A stretch of 7,939 nucleotides of DNA. It comes from JALVIU01 sp964462295. GTDB lineage: Bacteria > Atribacterota > JALVIU01. The position numbers and the translations under genes are program-made. Numbering within the stretch: position 1 is the stretch's first letter; each line of letters opens with the position of its first letter. Shown here piece after piece: positions 1-7,074 of this stretch. The notes beneath the pieces were generated by a model. It had not been told where the DNA came from. It did no database searches and worked only from the letters and a program-made list of their open reading frames with translations. The DNA is taken from assembly GCA_964462295.1 (NCBI GenBank), contig CAYWXH010000078.1, forward strand, positions 1 to 7,939, written 5' to 3'.

Positions 1-1
1 T

Positions 2-250
2 TTACCTAAAAATGCATCTAAAGGAAATATGCTAAGAATACTTACAGATAAACTAAACATAAAATTAGAAGAGGTGATAGCAGTAGGGGATAAAGATAAT
101 GATATCTCCATGATTGAAATATCAGGTAAAGGGGTGGCAGTAGGGAACGCAAGCCCTTTACTTAAAGAAAAAGCAGATTATATAGCCCCTCCAGGTTATG
201 AAGGAGGTGTATGGGATGTAGTAGAAAAATTCTTATTAAATAGGCTCTAG
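2..250 (+). CDS. HAD superfamily (Cof-type) phosphatase, C-terminal part; 5' end outside window
   Basis: The reading frame is open from the window edge, so this is the last 82 residues of a longer gene; the ATG at 29 is probably internal. What is visible is the end of a HAD hydrolase core. A Ser-Lys-Gly near the start fits the motif III lysine, and GDKDNDISM (encoded at about 89-115) is motif IV, whose acidic residues bind Mg2+. This is followed by the usual GVAVGNA and KEKADYIAPP stretches and a GGV...VEKFL ending. This pattern is typical of the Cof/IIB subgroup, soluble Mg-dependent phosphatases acting on sugar phosphates, phosphoglycolate or similar small molecules. The substrate cannot be read from this fragment. 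The last 15 nt overlap the end of the opposing hypC gene, and no terminator is visible between them. The family call is firm; the exact role is unknown. Confidence 0.85.
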   Translation, partial: LPKNASKGNMLRILTDKLNIKLEEVIAVGDKDNDISMIEISGKGVAVGNASPLLKEKADYIAPPGYEGGVWDVVEKFLLNRL

Positions 251-451
251 CTCTTTCCAGATAGCTTCAACCTCTTTTGCATATTCTGGGTCAAGTTTTT
301 CAATAGCAAACCCTGCATGAACTATTACATAATCTCCTTCTTTTATATCAGGTAAAAGTGTAAGATCTACCTCTCTTTTCACACCATTTGTTTCAACAAC
401 TCCTTTATTTTTATTTACTTCTATAATCTTCATAGGTATTGCAAGACACAT
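236..451 (-). CDS. hypC: HypC/HupF family [NiFe]-hydrogenase maturation chaperone
   Basis: A 71-residue protein, the usual HypC size, beginning MCLAIPMKI. Cys2, exposed after removal of Met1, is the family's essential ligand. HypC binds HypD, helps carry the Fe(CN)2CO unit, and delivers it to the hydrogenase large-subunit precursor in the cytoplasm. The body shows the small beta-barrel pattern (GVVETNGVKREVDLTLLP, then GDYVIVHAGFAIEKLD) and a C-terminal helix. The start is fixed by AAGGAG at 460-465, 8 nt upstream. The ATG overlaps the stop of the preceding remnant ORF as TAATG, so translational coupling is likely. It is the last gene of the hyp operon, whereas in many bacteria hypC precedes hypD. 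Its 3' end overlaps the opposing HAD gene by 15 nt. A hydrogenase-specific HypC paralogue such as HybG cannot be excluded. Confidence 0.96.
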   Translation of the reverse strand: MCLAIPMKIIEVNKNKGVVETNGVKREVDLTLLPDIKEGDYVIVHAGFAIEKLDPEYAKEVEAIWKELEPI

Positions 452-771
452 TATATGTACTCCTTTTTTTTATTTACCTTATCAAAGTTCAGTATATCCA
501 TATAGTCCCATTCTCTATATGTCATGGCATATATACCTTCTTTTGAAAGCATATTTACAAAATTATCATCTATACTTAAAGATGCAAATATAGGTATAAG
601 TTTTTTATCCTTATATTCTGGGAAAAATTCCCTGAATCTTTTCATCTTTTCTTTGAATTCACGCATCTCCCTTTCTAAGTGTTGTATTTTACATTAAGTC
701 TCTTTATGAATCTCTATAAGTTCCGCAAAGGAATCCTCTATAATACTTACCCTTTCCTCTAGTGTTTCCAT
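451..771 (-). pseudogene. Decayed DUF3782 / PD-(D/E)XK-like coiled-coil protein, in-frame stop and apparent core deletion
   Basis: Translation could begin at the ATG at 769-771 behind AAGGGG (778-783, 6-nt spacer). It reads METLEERVSIIEDSFAELIE and onward for 25 codons to an in-frame TAA at 694-696. The same frame then continues (CKIQHLEREMREFKEKM) to the stop at 451-453, so a single substitution appears to have broken a 106-codon frame. The N-terminal part is a charged coiled coil; the C-terminal part (KRFREFFPEYKDKK followed by IFASLSIDDN) resembles the end of DUF3782 proteins of the PD-(D/E)XK nuclease-like clan. The middle of that fold, with its acidic and Lys catalytic residues, is absent, which suggests an internal deletion as well. 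Family assignment is from recalled patterns. The ATG at 664-666 could start a 71-residue product, but GGGAG lies directly against it, which is too close for a normal ribosome site. The ORF's 3' end contains the hypC ribosome site. Confidence 0.6.
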
Positions 772-810
772 AAGGTACCCCTTACAATTTTTTAATTATA
801 TTATATCAAA

Positions 811-1812
811 CTAACATATCCTTGGCAATTGTTCTCCAGAAAGAAGGGGAAGGATTCTTTTCCCCCCAATAGTAGTCTCCATATATACCCTTCCTGGATA
901 TTCACCTACTACTTCTCCTATTATAGTAGCATTTTTCCCTTCATCTCTTTTTTTCATCTCTTCTATTATGTCCTCTACCTCTTCTTTTTTTGCTATAACT
1001 ATAACCTTTCCTTCATTTGCAATATAAATAGGCTCTATCCCTAATATCTCAGATACCCCCTTTACTTCATCTTTTATAGGAAGTCTTTCTTCATAAATTT
1101 TAATGCCAAATGGTTTGCCCTCCGTGATCTCATTTAGAACAGATGCTACCCCTCCTCTTGTAGGATCTCTCATAAACTTTATACTTTCTGGAAATTTTTT
1201 AATTATTTCAGAAATTAGATGATTTAGAGGTGCACAATCAGATTTTAACCCCTTTGTAAAGGAGAATTTATTTCTTTCTGCCATTATACTTATTCCATGA
1301 TCTCCTATTGTTCCATTTATTATTATCTTATCTCCTATCTCAATAGGTCTTCTCTGTGGAGGATATATAAATTCTCCTATCCCAGATGTATTTATAAATA
1401 GCTTATCTACTTTTCCCCTCTCTACTACTTTGGTATCCCCTGTTACAATTCTTACTTTCGCATAATCTGCTGCCTTTTTCATAGAAATGAGTATTTTTTT
1501 GAGGTCATCTATATTAAAACCTTCTTCTATAATTAACCCTACAGATAAGATCTTTGGTGTTGCGCCCATTACTGATAGGTCATTTACAGTACCATTTATG
1601 GCAAGTTTTCCAATATCTCCACCAGGGAAAAATATAGGGTCAACTGTAAATGTGTCTGTAGTGAATGCAATTTTTTCTTCTTTAGGTATATATATGTAAG
1701 AGTCGTCTATATCTTTTTTATCCATTTCAAATATTTTTGTAATGAGGTCATTTATAAGTTCATTCATTAACTTTCCACCACTTCCATGAGAAAGGGTGAT
1801 TTCTTTTACCAT
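811..1812 (-). CDS. hypE: HypE, carbamoyl dehydratase (hydrogenase cyanide ligand synthesis)
   Basis: HypE receives a carbamoyl group from HypF on its C-terminal cysteine and uses ATP to dehydrate it to an S-cyano (thiocyanate) group, the source of the hydrogenase CN ligands. The 333-residue protein matches the family's size. It begins MVKEITLSHGSGGKLM, the flexible Gly-rich N-terminal stretch of the PurM/AIR-synthetase-like ATPase fold. It has PGGDIGKLAINGTVNDLSVM near residues 60-85, MRDPTRGGVASVLNEI in the C-terminal domain, and ends exactly in PRIC, with Cys333 the carbamoylated residue. The start at 1812 is chosen because it carries the family N-terminus and has GGGAGGG 4 nt upstream. 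An upstream ATG at 1845 would add 11 residues not expected for the family. The start overlaps the hypD stop by 7 nt (ATGGTAA). Confidence 0.97.
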   Translation of the reverse strand: MVKEITLSHGSGGKLMNELINDLITKIFEMDKKDIDDSYIYIPKEEKIAFTTDTFTVDPIFFPGGDIGKLAINGTVNDLSVMGATPKILSVGLIIEEGFNIDDLKKILISMKKAADYAKVRIVTGDTKVVERGKVDKLFINTSGIGEFIYPPQRRPIEIGDKIIINGTIGDHGISIMAERNKFSFTKGLKSDCAPLNHLISEIIKKFPESIKFMRDPTRGGVASVLNEITEGKPFGIKIYEERLPIKDEVKGVSEILGIEPIYIANEGKVIVIAKKEEVEDIIEEMKKRDEGKNATIIGEVVGEYPGRVYMETTIGGKRILPLLSGEQLPRIC

Positions 1813-2885
1813 TTTTCCCTCCCATATTTGTAGTATGCAGCACAAGCGCCCTCACTTGATACCATACATGGCCCAACTGGTGTCTCAGGGGTGCATGTTT
1901 TACCAAACAATGGACATTCATAGGGTATTATTTGCCCCTTTAGGATCTCTCCACATCTACATCCGGGATGCTCCTTTGGGGGAGGGGGATTAACAGGAAA
2001 TTTGTAGAGGGCATCAAAATCTCTGTATGTTTCTCTTATAAATAGCCCACTATCTGGAATTTCCCCAAGTCCTCTCCATGTAGATGGACCTTTTTCAAAA
2101 ACTTTATACATTATTGTACGGGCTGTTAGATTACCTTCTTCTCTTACTACTCTTTTATATTCATTTATGGCTATTTGTTTTTTACCTTTTATGAGGGTAA
2201 TAAGGGAAAGGGTTCCTATTATTAGGTCATGGGCTTCAAATCCTGTAACTACTCCGGGTTTGCCATATTTTTTGGCTATCATGTGATAAGGTTTCATACC
2301 TGTCACTACACTTACATGACCTGGGTATATAAAACCATCGATTTTTGCATCTTTCCCTTCAAGTAGGGCACATACTGCAGGAATGGTAAGTTTTGCTCCT
2401 GAAAGGAGGGAGAAGTTCTTGATATTTTCTTCTTTTGCTCGTATAATTGTTGCTGCTTCTCCAGGTGCTGTAGTTTCAAATCCTATTCCTAAAAATATCA
2501 CTTCTTTATCCGGATTTTTCTTTGCTATCTCTAAGGCATCAAAAGGAGAGTAAACAATTTCGATATTCATGCCCTTTGCTTTTTCTTCCCTTAGGGAAGA
2601 ATAGGAAGATGGGACCCTTATCATATCTCCAAAGGTAGTAATTACAATATTTTTGTATTTTTTTCCAATTTCAATAATTCTATCAAGATATGTATTTGGT
2701 GTAACACAGACTGGACACCCTGGTCCATCTATAAGATGAAGCTTTTTTGGAAAGATATCCTTTACCCCTGTTCTGAAGAACTCCATAGTATGGGTGCCAC
2801 AGACTTCCATTATATAAAGATCTCTTTTGAGCTCTAAGTTGTTTAACTTTTTTGCCAGTTTCTTAATAGATTCCTTTTTTACCAT
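1806..2885 (-). CDS. hypD: HypD, iron-sulfur scaffold protein for hydrogenase Fe(CN)2CO assembly
   Basis: HypD, with HypC, holds the iron atom while the CN and CO ligands are added; it is a cytoplasmic redox protein carrying a [4Fe-4S] cluster. The 359-residue length is typical. Conserved blocks in order are MEVCGTHTMEFFRTG (Cys29), DGPGCPVCVTPN (Cys57 and Cys60), TFGDMIRVP, GIGFETTAPGEAATI, YPGHVSVVTG and GVVTGFEAHDLI. The C-terminal cluster-binding region runs from HPGCRCGEIL through PYECPLFGKTC to GPCMVSSEGACAAYYKYG. All expected cysteines are present, so the protein should be functional. The ATG has GGAAGG at 2893-2898, 7 nt upstream, and lies within the end of hypF (23-nt overlap). Its stop overlaps the hypE start, so hypF, hypD and hypE are likely translationally coupled. 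Confidence 0.98.
   Translation of the reverse strand: MVKKESIKKLAKKLNNLELKRDLYIMEVCGTHTMEFFRTGVKDIFPKKLHLIDGPGCPVCVTPNTYLDRIIEIGKKYKNIVITTFGDMIRVPSSYSSLREEKAKGMNIEIVYSPFDALEIAKKNPDKEVIFLGIGFETTAPGEAATIIRAKEENIKNFSLLSGAKLTIPAVCALLEGKDAKIDGFIYPGHVSVVTGMKPYHMIAKKYGKPGVVTGFEAHDLIIGTLSLITLIKGKKQIAINEYKRVVREEGNLTARTIMYKVFEKGPSTWRGLGEIPDSGLFIRETYRDFDALYKFPVNPPPPKEHPGCRCGEILKGQIIPYECPLFGKTCTPETPVGPCMVSSEGACAAYYKYGREKW
1817..1823 (-). promoter_or_regulatory. Ribosome binding site of hypE
   Basis: GGGAGGG on the minus strand lies 4 nt before the hypE ATG at 1812 and inside the last codons of hypD. It decides the hypE start in favour of 1812 over the in-frame ATG at 1845. Confidence 0.75.
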
Positions 2886-5142
2886 ATTTATACCTTCCTA
2901 TCCCTATCTGTCCCAAAGCTATGCCCCCATCGTTTAGAGGGATGTGTTGTGGAGTATATACTTTCATGCCCTTTTCTTCCAATCCCTCTTTTAAAAGCTT
3001 AAGAATTATTCTATTTTGAAATACACCCCCACTTAGTACAATATCTTTTATGCCAGTTTCTTTTGATATTTTAAGGGCTATCTCTATTGATATATGAGAT
3101 ATAGAATTATGGAATATTCTCGCTATTTTTGGTATTCTCATCTTTCGTTTTTTCATATCTACAATTTTTCTTACTATTTCATATGTATCAACTATTATTT
3201 TTTCATCCTCTTCTTTATAGGGGATAGTAAATAAATCCTTCTCCCATCCTGTAGTTGCAATATTTTCTAGTTTTTGGGCTGCCTCGGCCTCTTCAGTAGT
3301 CTCCTCACAAATATCTAAAATATTTGCTATACCATCAAATAATCTTCCAATACTACATGTAAGTGGAGTATTTATGCTTTTTTCAATAAGCTCTATTATT
3401 GCATTTTTGCTTTTATACTTTCTGAATGAGACCTTTCCAGAGAATGCACCATAAAGAAGTGATATACCTATCCTCCAAATTTCTTTTATAGCCTTTTCTC
3501 CTCCAGGCAAAGGAAAATAGGAAAAATGCCCTACTCTTTTATAATCCTCTCGTGATACAATCAAAAATTCACTGCCCCATAGATTCCCATCATCACCATA
3601 TCCGGTACCATCAAAGGCAATGCCTATTACTGGTCCTTTTAGTTCAAGGTCTTCCATTACAGAGACTATATGGGCATGATGATGTTGTACCTTTATCCAT
3701 TCTAAACCTTCTTTTGATAATTCTTCTGCTATTTGGGTAGTAAAATATCCAGGATGTGCATCAGATACGATGACTTTAGGTTGTATATCAAATATTTTTT
3801 TAAAATGCCTATATGTTTTTCTATATAAGACTTCACTTTTTGGAGAAGAAAGATCTCCAAGGTACTGACTTAGAATTATTTTATATTCCTTAGATAAGCC
3901 AAAGACATTTTTGAGGTCTCCCCCTGTTGCAAAAATAGGTATCTGTATAGATTTCTTTTTTATAAAAGGTAAAGGCACAAAACCCCGTGAACGTCTTATA
4001 AAGTACGATGTCTCATTTTCTACAAATACTACAGAATCATCTGAAAACGCGGCAATTTTTCTGTTGTATGTTACAAAGTAATCTGCAATATGGGAAAGTT
4101 CCAAAAAGGCAGTTTCATCATCTGAAATTATAGGCTCTCCAGAGATATTTCCACTTGTCATTATAAGTGCTTTTAAGTCTGGATAGGTAAATAATAGGTG
4201 TTGAAAAGGTGTATACGGTAACATGATCCCCTTAAATGAGAGATTAGGGGCTATAAGACTACTTAGAAGCCTTCTCTTTTCCCTTATGAGTACAATAGGT
4301 CTTTCTTTGGAGATAAGTATCTCCTCCTCTTTTTTATCTACATAGAAATAACTCTTTACCGTCTCTATATCCCCCATCATGACTGCAAATGGTTTAAAAG
4401 GTCTCTTTTTCCTTTCTCTTAATATATGAACTACCTTATCGTTTGTAGCATCTGCCGAGAGATGATATCCACCTACTCCTTTAATAGCAAGGATCTTGCC
4501 CTCTTTTAGGAATTTTACAGAAAGTGATGCAATTTCATCTGTATCATCTGTTATGAGTTTACCTTTATTGTCATATAAAAATAGATGAGGGCCACATACG
4601 GGACATGCATTTGGTTCTGTGTGAAATCTTCTATCTAAGGGGTTATTATATTCTGAAAGACAGTCCTTACACATGGGGAAGTTTTTCATTTCTGTATTTT
4701 CTCTATCATAGGGAATGTCATTTATGATTGAAAATCTGGGACCACAGTGAGTACATGTGATGAAGGGGTAGTGAAATCTTCTATTTTTGGGATCAAAGAA
4801 TTCAGAAAGACATTCATGACACACCATTGTATCTGGTGGAATAAATGTTTCTTTTTTATAGGTTTTTACACTCTCTTTTATAGAAAAATTAGAATAATTT
4901 TTTAATGGGCCATCTTTTACCGTTATTTCTTGAATAAAGGATAGGGGAGGGGCATTGTTTTTAATATCAACTAAAAAGTTTTTTATTGATTCTTCTTCTC
5001 CCTCTGCACCTATTAGGACCCCTTCTGTATCATTTAGTACATATCCTTTTAGGTTATTTTTAAGTGCTATCCTATAGACAAAAGGTCTAAATCCTACACC
5101 TTGAACTATACCTTTTATCCTTATTTCTATATGTTTTTTCAT
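2863..5142 (-). CDS. hypF: HypF, carbamoyltransferase for hydrogenase maturation
   Basis: HypF turns carbamoyl phosphate plus ATP into a carbamoyl adenylate and passes the carbamoyl group to the HypE C-terminal Cys. Numbered from the ATG at 5142 (759 residues, the usual size), the domains are complete. An acylphosphatase domain comes first, with VQGVGFRP at 13-20 (Arg19) and Asn37. Two zinc fingers follow, Cys108-x2-Cys111-x18-Cys130-x2-Cys133 and Cys158-x2-Cys161-x18-Cys180-x2-Cys183. A YrdC-like nucleotide domain follows, from about 200 to 385 (KGVGGYHLSADATN, RPFKPFAVM). Last is a Kae1-like domain with metal-binding VQHHHAH (His487, His491), FDGTGYGDDGNLWGSEF, LSGGVFQN and LNDGGIALGQ. It is first in the hyp operon and divergent from nikR. 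The start is uncertain: a TTG at 5148 would add two residues, and neither start has a clear Shine-Dalgarno site. Confidence 0.97.
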   Translation of the reverse strand: MKKHIEIRIKGIVQGVGFRPFVYRIALKNNLKGYVLNDTEGVLIGAEGEEESIKNFLVDIKNNAPPLSFIQEITVKDGPLKNYSNFSIKESVKTYKKETFIPPDTMVCHECLSEFFDPKNRRFHYPFITCTHCGPRFSIINDIPYDRENTEMKNFPMCKDCLSEYNNPLDRRFHTEPNACPVCGPHLFLYDNKGKLITDDTDEIASLSVKFLKEGKILAIKGVGGYHLSADATNDKVVHILRERKKRPFKPFAVMMGDIETVKSYFYVDKKEEEILISKERPIVLIREKRRLLSSLIAPNLSFKGIMLPYTPFQHLLFTYPDLKALIMTSGNISGEPIISDDETAFLELSHIADYFVTYNRKIAAFSDDSVVFVENETSYFIRRSRGFVPLPFIKKKSIQIPIFATGGDLKNVFGLSKEYKIILSQYLGDLSSPKSEVLYRKTYRHFKKIFDIQPKVIVSDAHPGYFTTQIAEELSKEGLEWIKVQHHHAHIVSVMEDLELKGPVIGIAFDGTGYGDDGNLWGSEFLIVSREDYKRVGHFSYFPLPGGEKAIKEIWRIGISLLYGAFSGKVSFRKYKSKNAIIELIEKSINTPLTCSIGRLFDGIANILDICEETTEEAEAAQKLENIATTGWEKDLFTIPYKEEDEKIIVDTYEIVRKIVDMKKRKMRIPKIARIFHNSISHISIEIALKISKETGIKDIVLSGGVFQNRIILKLLKEGLEEKGMKVYTPQHIPLNDGGIALGQIGIGRYKYGKKGIY

Positions 5143-5168
5143 ATTCAAAGTATATCATATATTAAAAG

Positions 5169-5195
5169 AAAATACAATAATTCGATAGTTGTCAA
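5169..5195 (-). promoter_or_regulatory. Candidate promoter of the hyp operon
   Basis: On the minus strand a consensus -35 TTGACA (5195-5190) is followed after 15 bp by TATTTT (5174-5169), giving a short leader before the hypF ATG at 5142. The spacer is 2 bp below optimum. A second -10-like TATGAT lies at 5159-5154 but has no good -35. The -35 hexamer overlaps that of the opposing nikR promoter by 5 bp. Confidence 0.45.
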
Positions 5196-5216
5196 AAACT
5201 GGAAAGATATGATAAA
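5189..5216 (+). promoter_or_regulatory. Candidate promoter of nikR
   Basis: TTGTCA (5189-5194) is followed after 16 bp by GATAAA (5211-5216). An overlapping TATGAT at 5208-5213 is a better -10 hexamer but is only 13 bp from TTGTCA. Either would place the transcript start about 20 nt before the nikR ribosome site GGAGG (5236-5240). I found no E. coli-type NikR operator (GTATGA and TCATAC spaced by 16) in this spacer. Confidence 0.42.
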
Positions 5217-5244
5217 ATTATAAAAAAATTGTATTGGAGGAAAG

Positions 5245-5664
5245 ATGGAAAGGGTAACGAGGTTTAGTGTCTCTATTCGGGAAGACCTAATGGAAAAATT
5301 CTCTCATTTTATGAAAGAAAACGGATACAAAAATAGGTCTAAAGCTGTATCTGACCTTATAAGAAAAACACTTCTTGAAGAAGAGTGGGAAGATAAAAAA
5401 GGGGAGGTTTTTGCAACAGTTACTCTTGTATATGACCATGAAGTTCCGCACTTATTAGAGAAGTTAACACATGTACAGCATCATTTTCTAAAAGAGGTAA
5501 TATTTTCTTCTCATATTCATTTAAATGAGCAAAATTGCATGGAAGTAATAGTTATCCATGGAACTGTAAAAAGAATAAATGAATTTAAAAGACAACTTTC
5601 AAACCATAAAGGAGTAAAATTAGTAAAAGTAGTGCCTGCAGCTATCGGAGAGACTCAGATATAG
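5245..5664 (+). CDS. nikR: NikR, nickel-responsive ribbon-helix-helix transcriptional regulator
   Basis: NikR binds DNA when loaded with nickel and usually represses nickel uptake; in some organisms it controls nickel enzymes. The 139-residue protein has the two expected parts. Residues 1-45 form the ribbon-helix-helix DNA-binding domain (RVTRFSVSIREDLMEKF, then GYKNRSKAVSDLIR). The rest is an ACT-like tetramerisation and nickel domain (ATVTLVYDHE, VQHHFLKEV, SHIHLNEQNCMEVIVIHG). The four high-affinity nickel ligands align with E. coli His76, His87, His89 and Cys95 as His79, His90, His92 and Cys98, with identical spacing, so nickel sensing should be intact. The ATG follows GGAGG with a 4-nt spacer. 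Location opposite the hyp operon, rather than beside a nik transporter, suggests control of hydrogenase maturation and possibly autoregulation; this is inference. Confidence 0.96.
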   Translation: MERVTRFSVSIREDLMEKFSHFMKENGYKNRSKAVSDLIRKTLLEEEWEDKKGEVFATVTLVYDHEVPHLLEKLTHVQHHFLKEVIFSSHIHLNEQNCMEVIVIHGTVKRINEFKRQLSNHKGVKLVKVVPAAIGETQI

Positions 5665-5667
5665 GGA

Positions 5668-5696
5668 TTGACACTTTTTTATTATCGATATATAAT
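5668..5696 (+). promoter_or_regulatory. Consensus sigma70-type promoter for tRNA-Thr and the MFS gene
   Basis: TTGACA (5668-5673) and TATAAT (5691-5696) are both perfect consensus hexamers separated by the optimal 17 bp. The -35 begins 3 nt after the nikR stop. The transcript should start near 5703, about 23 nt before the tRNA. Such a strong promoter fits a stable RNA gene. Confidence 0.92.
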
Positions 5697-5725
5697 TATT
5701 ATCTCGAAAAATGAATGTATTATTT

Positions 5726-5798
<73 letters not shown>

Positions 5799-5811
5799 TT
5801 TTGGGGGTTTT

Positions 5812-7074
5812 ATGAAGGAGATAGACCAGGATAAGGAAATTCAGAGAAAAATTGTAAAAGATCCTCAAATATGGAAGTTCTCTTTTTATGGCCTTTTGAA
5901 AAACCTCAAGTTTTTTGAACCATATCTATACCTATACCTTCTTTCTATAGGAATAAATCTTTTTCAAATAGGACTTCTCTTTTCTGTACGGGAAATTATT
6001 ACATACCTTTTTGAGATTCCCTCAGGTATCTTGGCAGATCAATATGGAAAAAAGACAGAGCTTCTTACATGTTTTATATTTTATATCATATCTTTTATAT
6101 TTTTCTTTATAGGGGGGAATTTTTTAACTATTCTTATAGGTATGATCTTTTTTGGATTGGGTGAAGCATTTAGATCTGGCACACACAAGGCTATGATATA
6201 CTCCTACCTTGAACAAAAGGGATGGTTTTCTCATAAAACTTTTGTTTATGGTAGGACAAGGTCTTTTTCCCTTATTGGTTCATCTATTTCTGCCTTTTTA
6301 TCTATTATATTTGTTCTTGGCCTACCTACACTTAGATGGATTTTTTTACTCTCTATTCTTCCTTATATTCTTGATTTTTTGTTAATCCTTTCATATCCTA
6401 ATTCCCTAAATGAAAGGGTAGAAACAAATATCTCTATCGGTAAATTCTTTTTAAATAGTGTTAATCAGTTAAAATCTATTTTTAAAAATAAGGCCTTGTT
6501 TAAACCGCTTTTTTCCTCTTCCCTTTATGATGGCATCTTTAAAGTCCTTAAAGATTATATACAACCCATACTAAAAATTGCAATGGGTGCCCTTACTATT
6601 TCTTTTTTAATGAGGTTTACCCCTTCTCAAAGGGTAAAGATTGTTCTCGGTATTGTATATGGTATATTTTATATAGCAAGTTCTTGGGCTTCTCGTAATG
6701 TATACAGGCTAAATAAAAGGGCTCCTTCACATATTCTTATGGATTTGTATTTCTTTGCGATGGGCATAATTTTGATCTTTTTAGGGTTCTTTATTTCTAT
6801 TAAGTCTGTAGCCCTTATTATCATCTTTTATTTTATCCTTTATGTGATGAAAGATTCAAGGAGGCCTCTTGTTGTAGATGTACTTGGTGATTATATGGAT
6901 AAAACACAGAGGGCTACAGTGCTTTCTATAGAGAGTCAACTTAGGTCTGTTATAGTAATAGTTCTTGCACCAGTTGTAGGATATCTTGCAGATAAGTTCT
7001 CGATAAGTAATACTTTCTTTTTAATGGGTATTTTCACATTAATTGTAGCATGGATATTAAAGAACAAGAGGTAA
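5812..7074 (+). CDS. Major facilitator superfamily (MFS) transporter
   Basis: A 420-residue, strongly hydrophobic inner-membrane protein with about 12 predicted membrane segments, the normal MFS size. The family signature between segments 2 and 3 is visible as SGILADQYGKK (residues 71-81), with an acidic residue in the preceding helix. A related GYLADKFS near 390-397 occupies the equivalent place late in the second half, fitting the internal duplication of the fold. Substrate and direction are unknown; drug or metabolite export is possible but not shown. The 20-residue N-terminus before the first hydrophobic region is hydrophilic. The start has GGGGG at 5803-5807, only 4 nt upstream, so initiation may be modest. 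No promoter lies between tRNA and start, so it probably depends on the tRNA promoter. The last four codons and the stop lie inside a perfect palindrome shared with the opposing gene. Confidence 0.88.
   Translation: MKEIDQDKEIQRKIVKDPQIWKFSFYGLLKNLKFFEPYLYLYLLSIGINLFQIGLLFSVREIITYLFEIPSGILADQYGKKTELLTCFIFYIISFIFFFIGGNFLTILIGMIFFGLGEAFRSGTHKAMIYSYLEQKGWFSHKTFVYGRTRSFSLIGSSISAFLSIIFVLGLPTLRWIFLLSILPYILDFLLILSYPNSLNERVETNISIGKFFLNSVNQLKSIFKNKALFKPLFSSSLYDGIFKVLKDYIQPILKIAMGALTISFLMRFTPSQRVKIVLGIVYGIFYIASSWASRNVYRLNKRAPSHILMDLYFFAMGIILIFLGFFISIKSVALIIIFYFILYVMKDSRRPLVVDVLGDYMDKTQRATVLSIESQLRSVIVIVLAPVVGYLADKFSISNTFFLMGIFTLIVAWILKNKR

Noticed and set aside
694..696. Recoding or readthrough of the in-frame TAA in the remnant gene
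   Set aside because: TAA is not a selenocysteine or pyrrolysine codon, no recoding structure is seen, and the missing core domain already points to decay.
829..1044. A 71-codon open frame on the plus strand opposite hypE
   Set aside because: It is antisense to a well-conserved gene, its translation is low-complexity Phe/Tyr/Ser, and it has no ribosome site.
1813..1845. An 11-residue N-terminal extension of HypE from an ATG at 1845
   Set aside because: It lies wholly inside hypD, lacks a family match, and the ATG at 1812 has a strong ribosome site and the typical HypE N-terminus.
1487..1993. Two plus-strand open frames (1487-1699 and 1796-1993) opposite hypE and hypD
   Set aside because: Both are shadows of conserved minus-strand genes, with no family resemblance or translation signals.
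3552..3740. A plus-strand frame opposite hypF rich in His and Leu
   Set aside because: The His run is the complement of codons in the HypF Kae1-like domain; no independent coding signal is seen.
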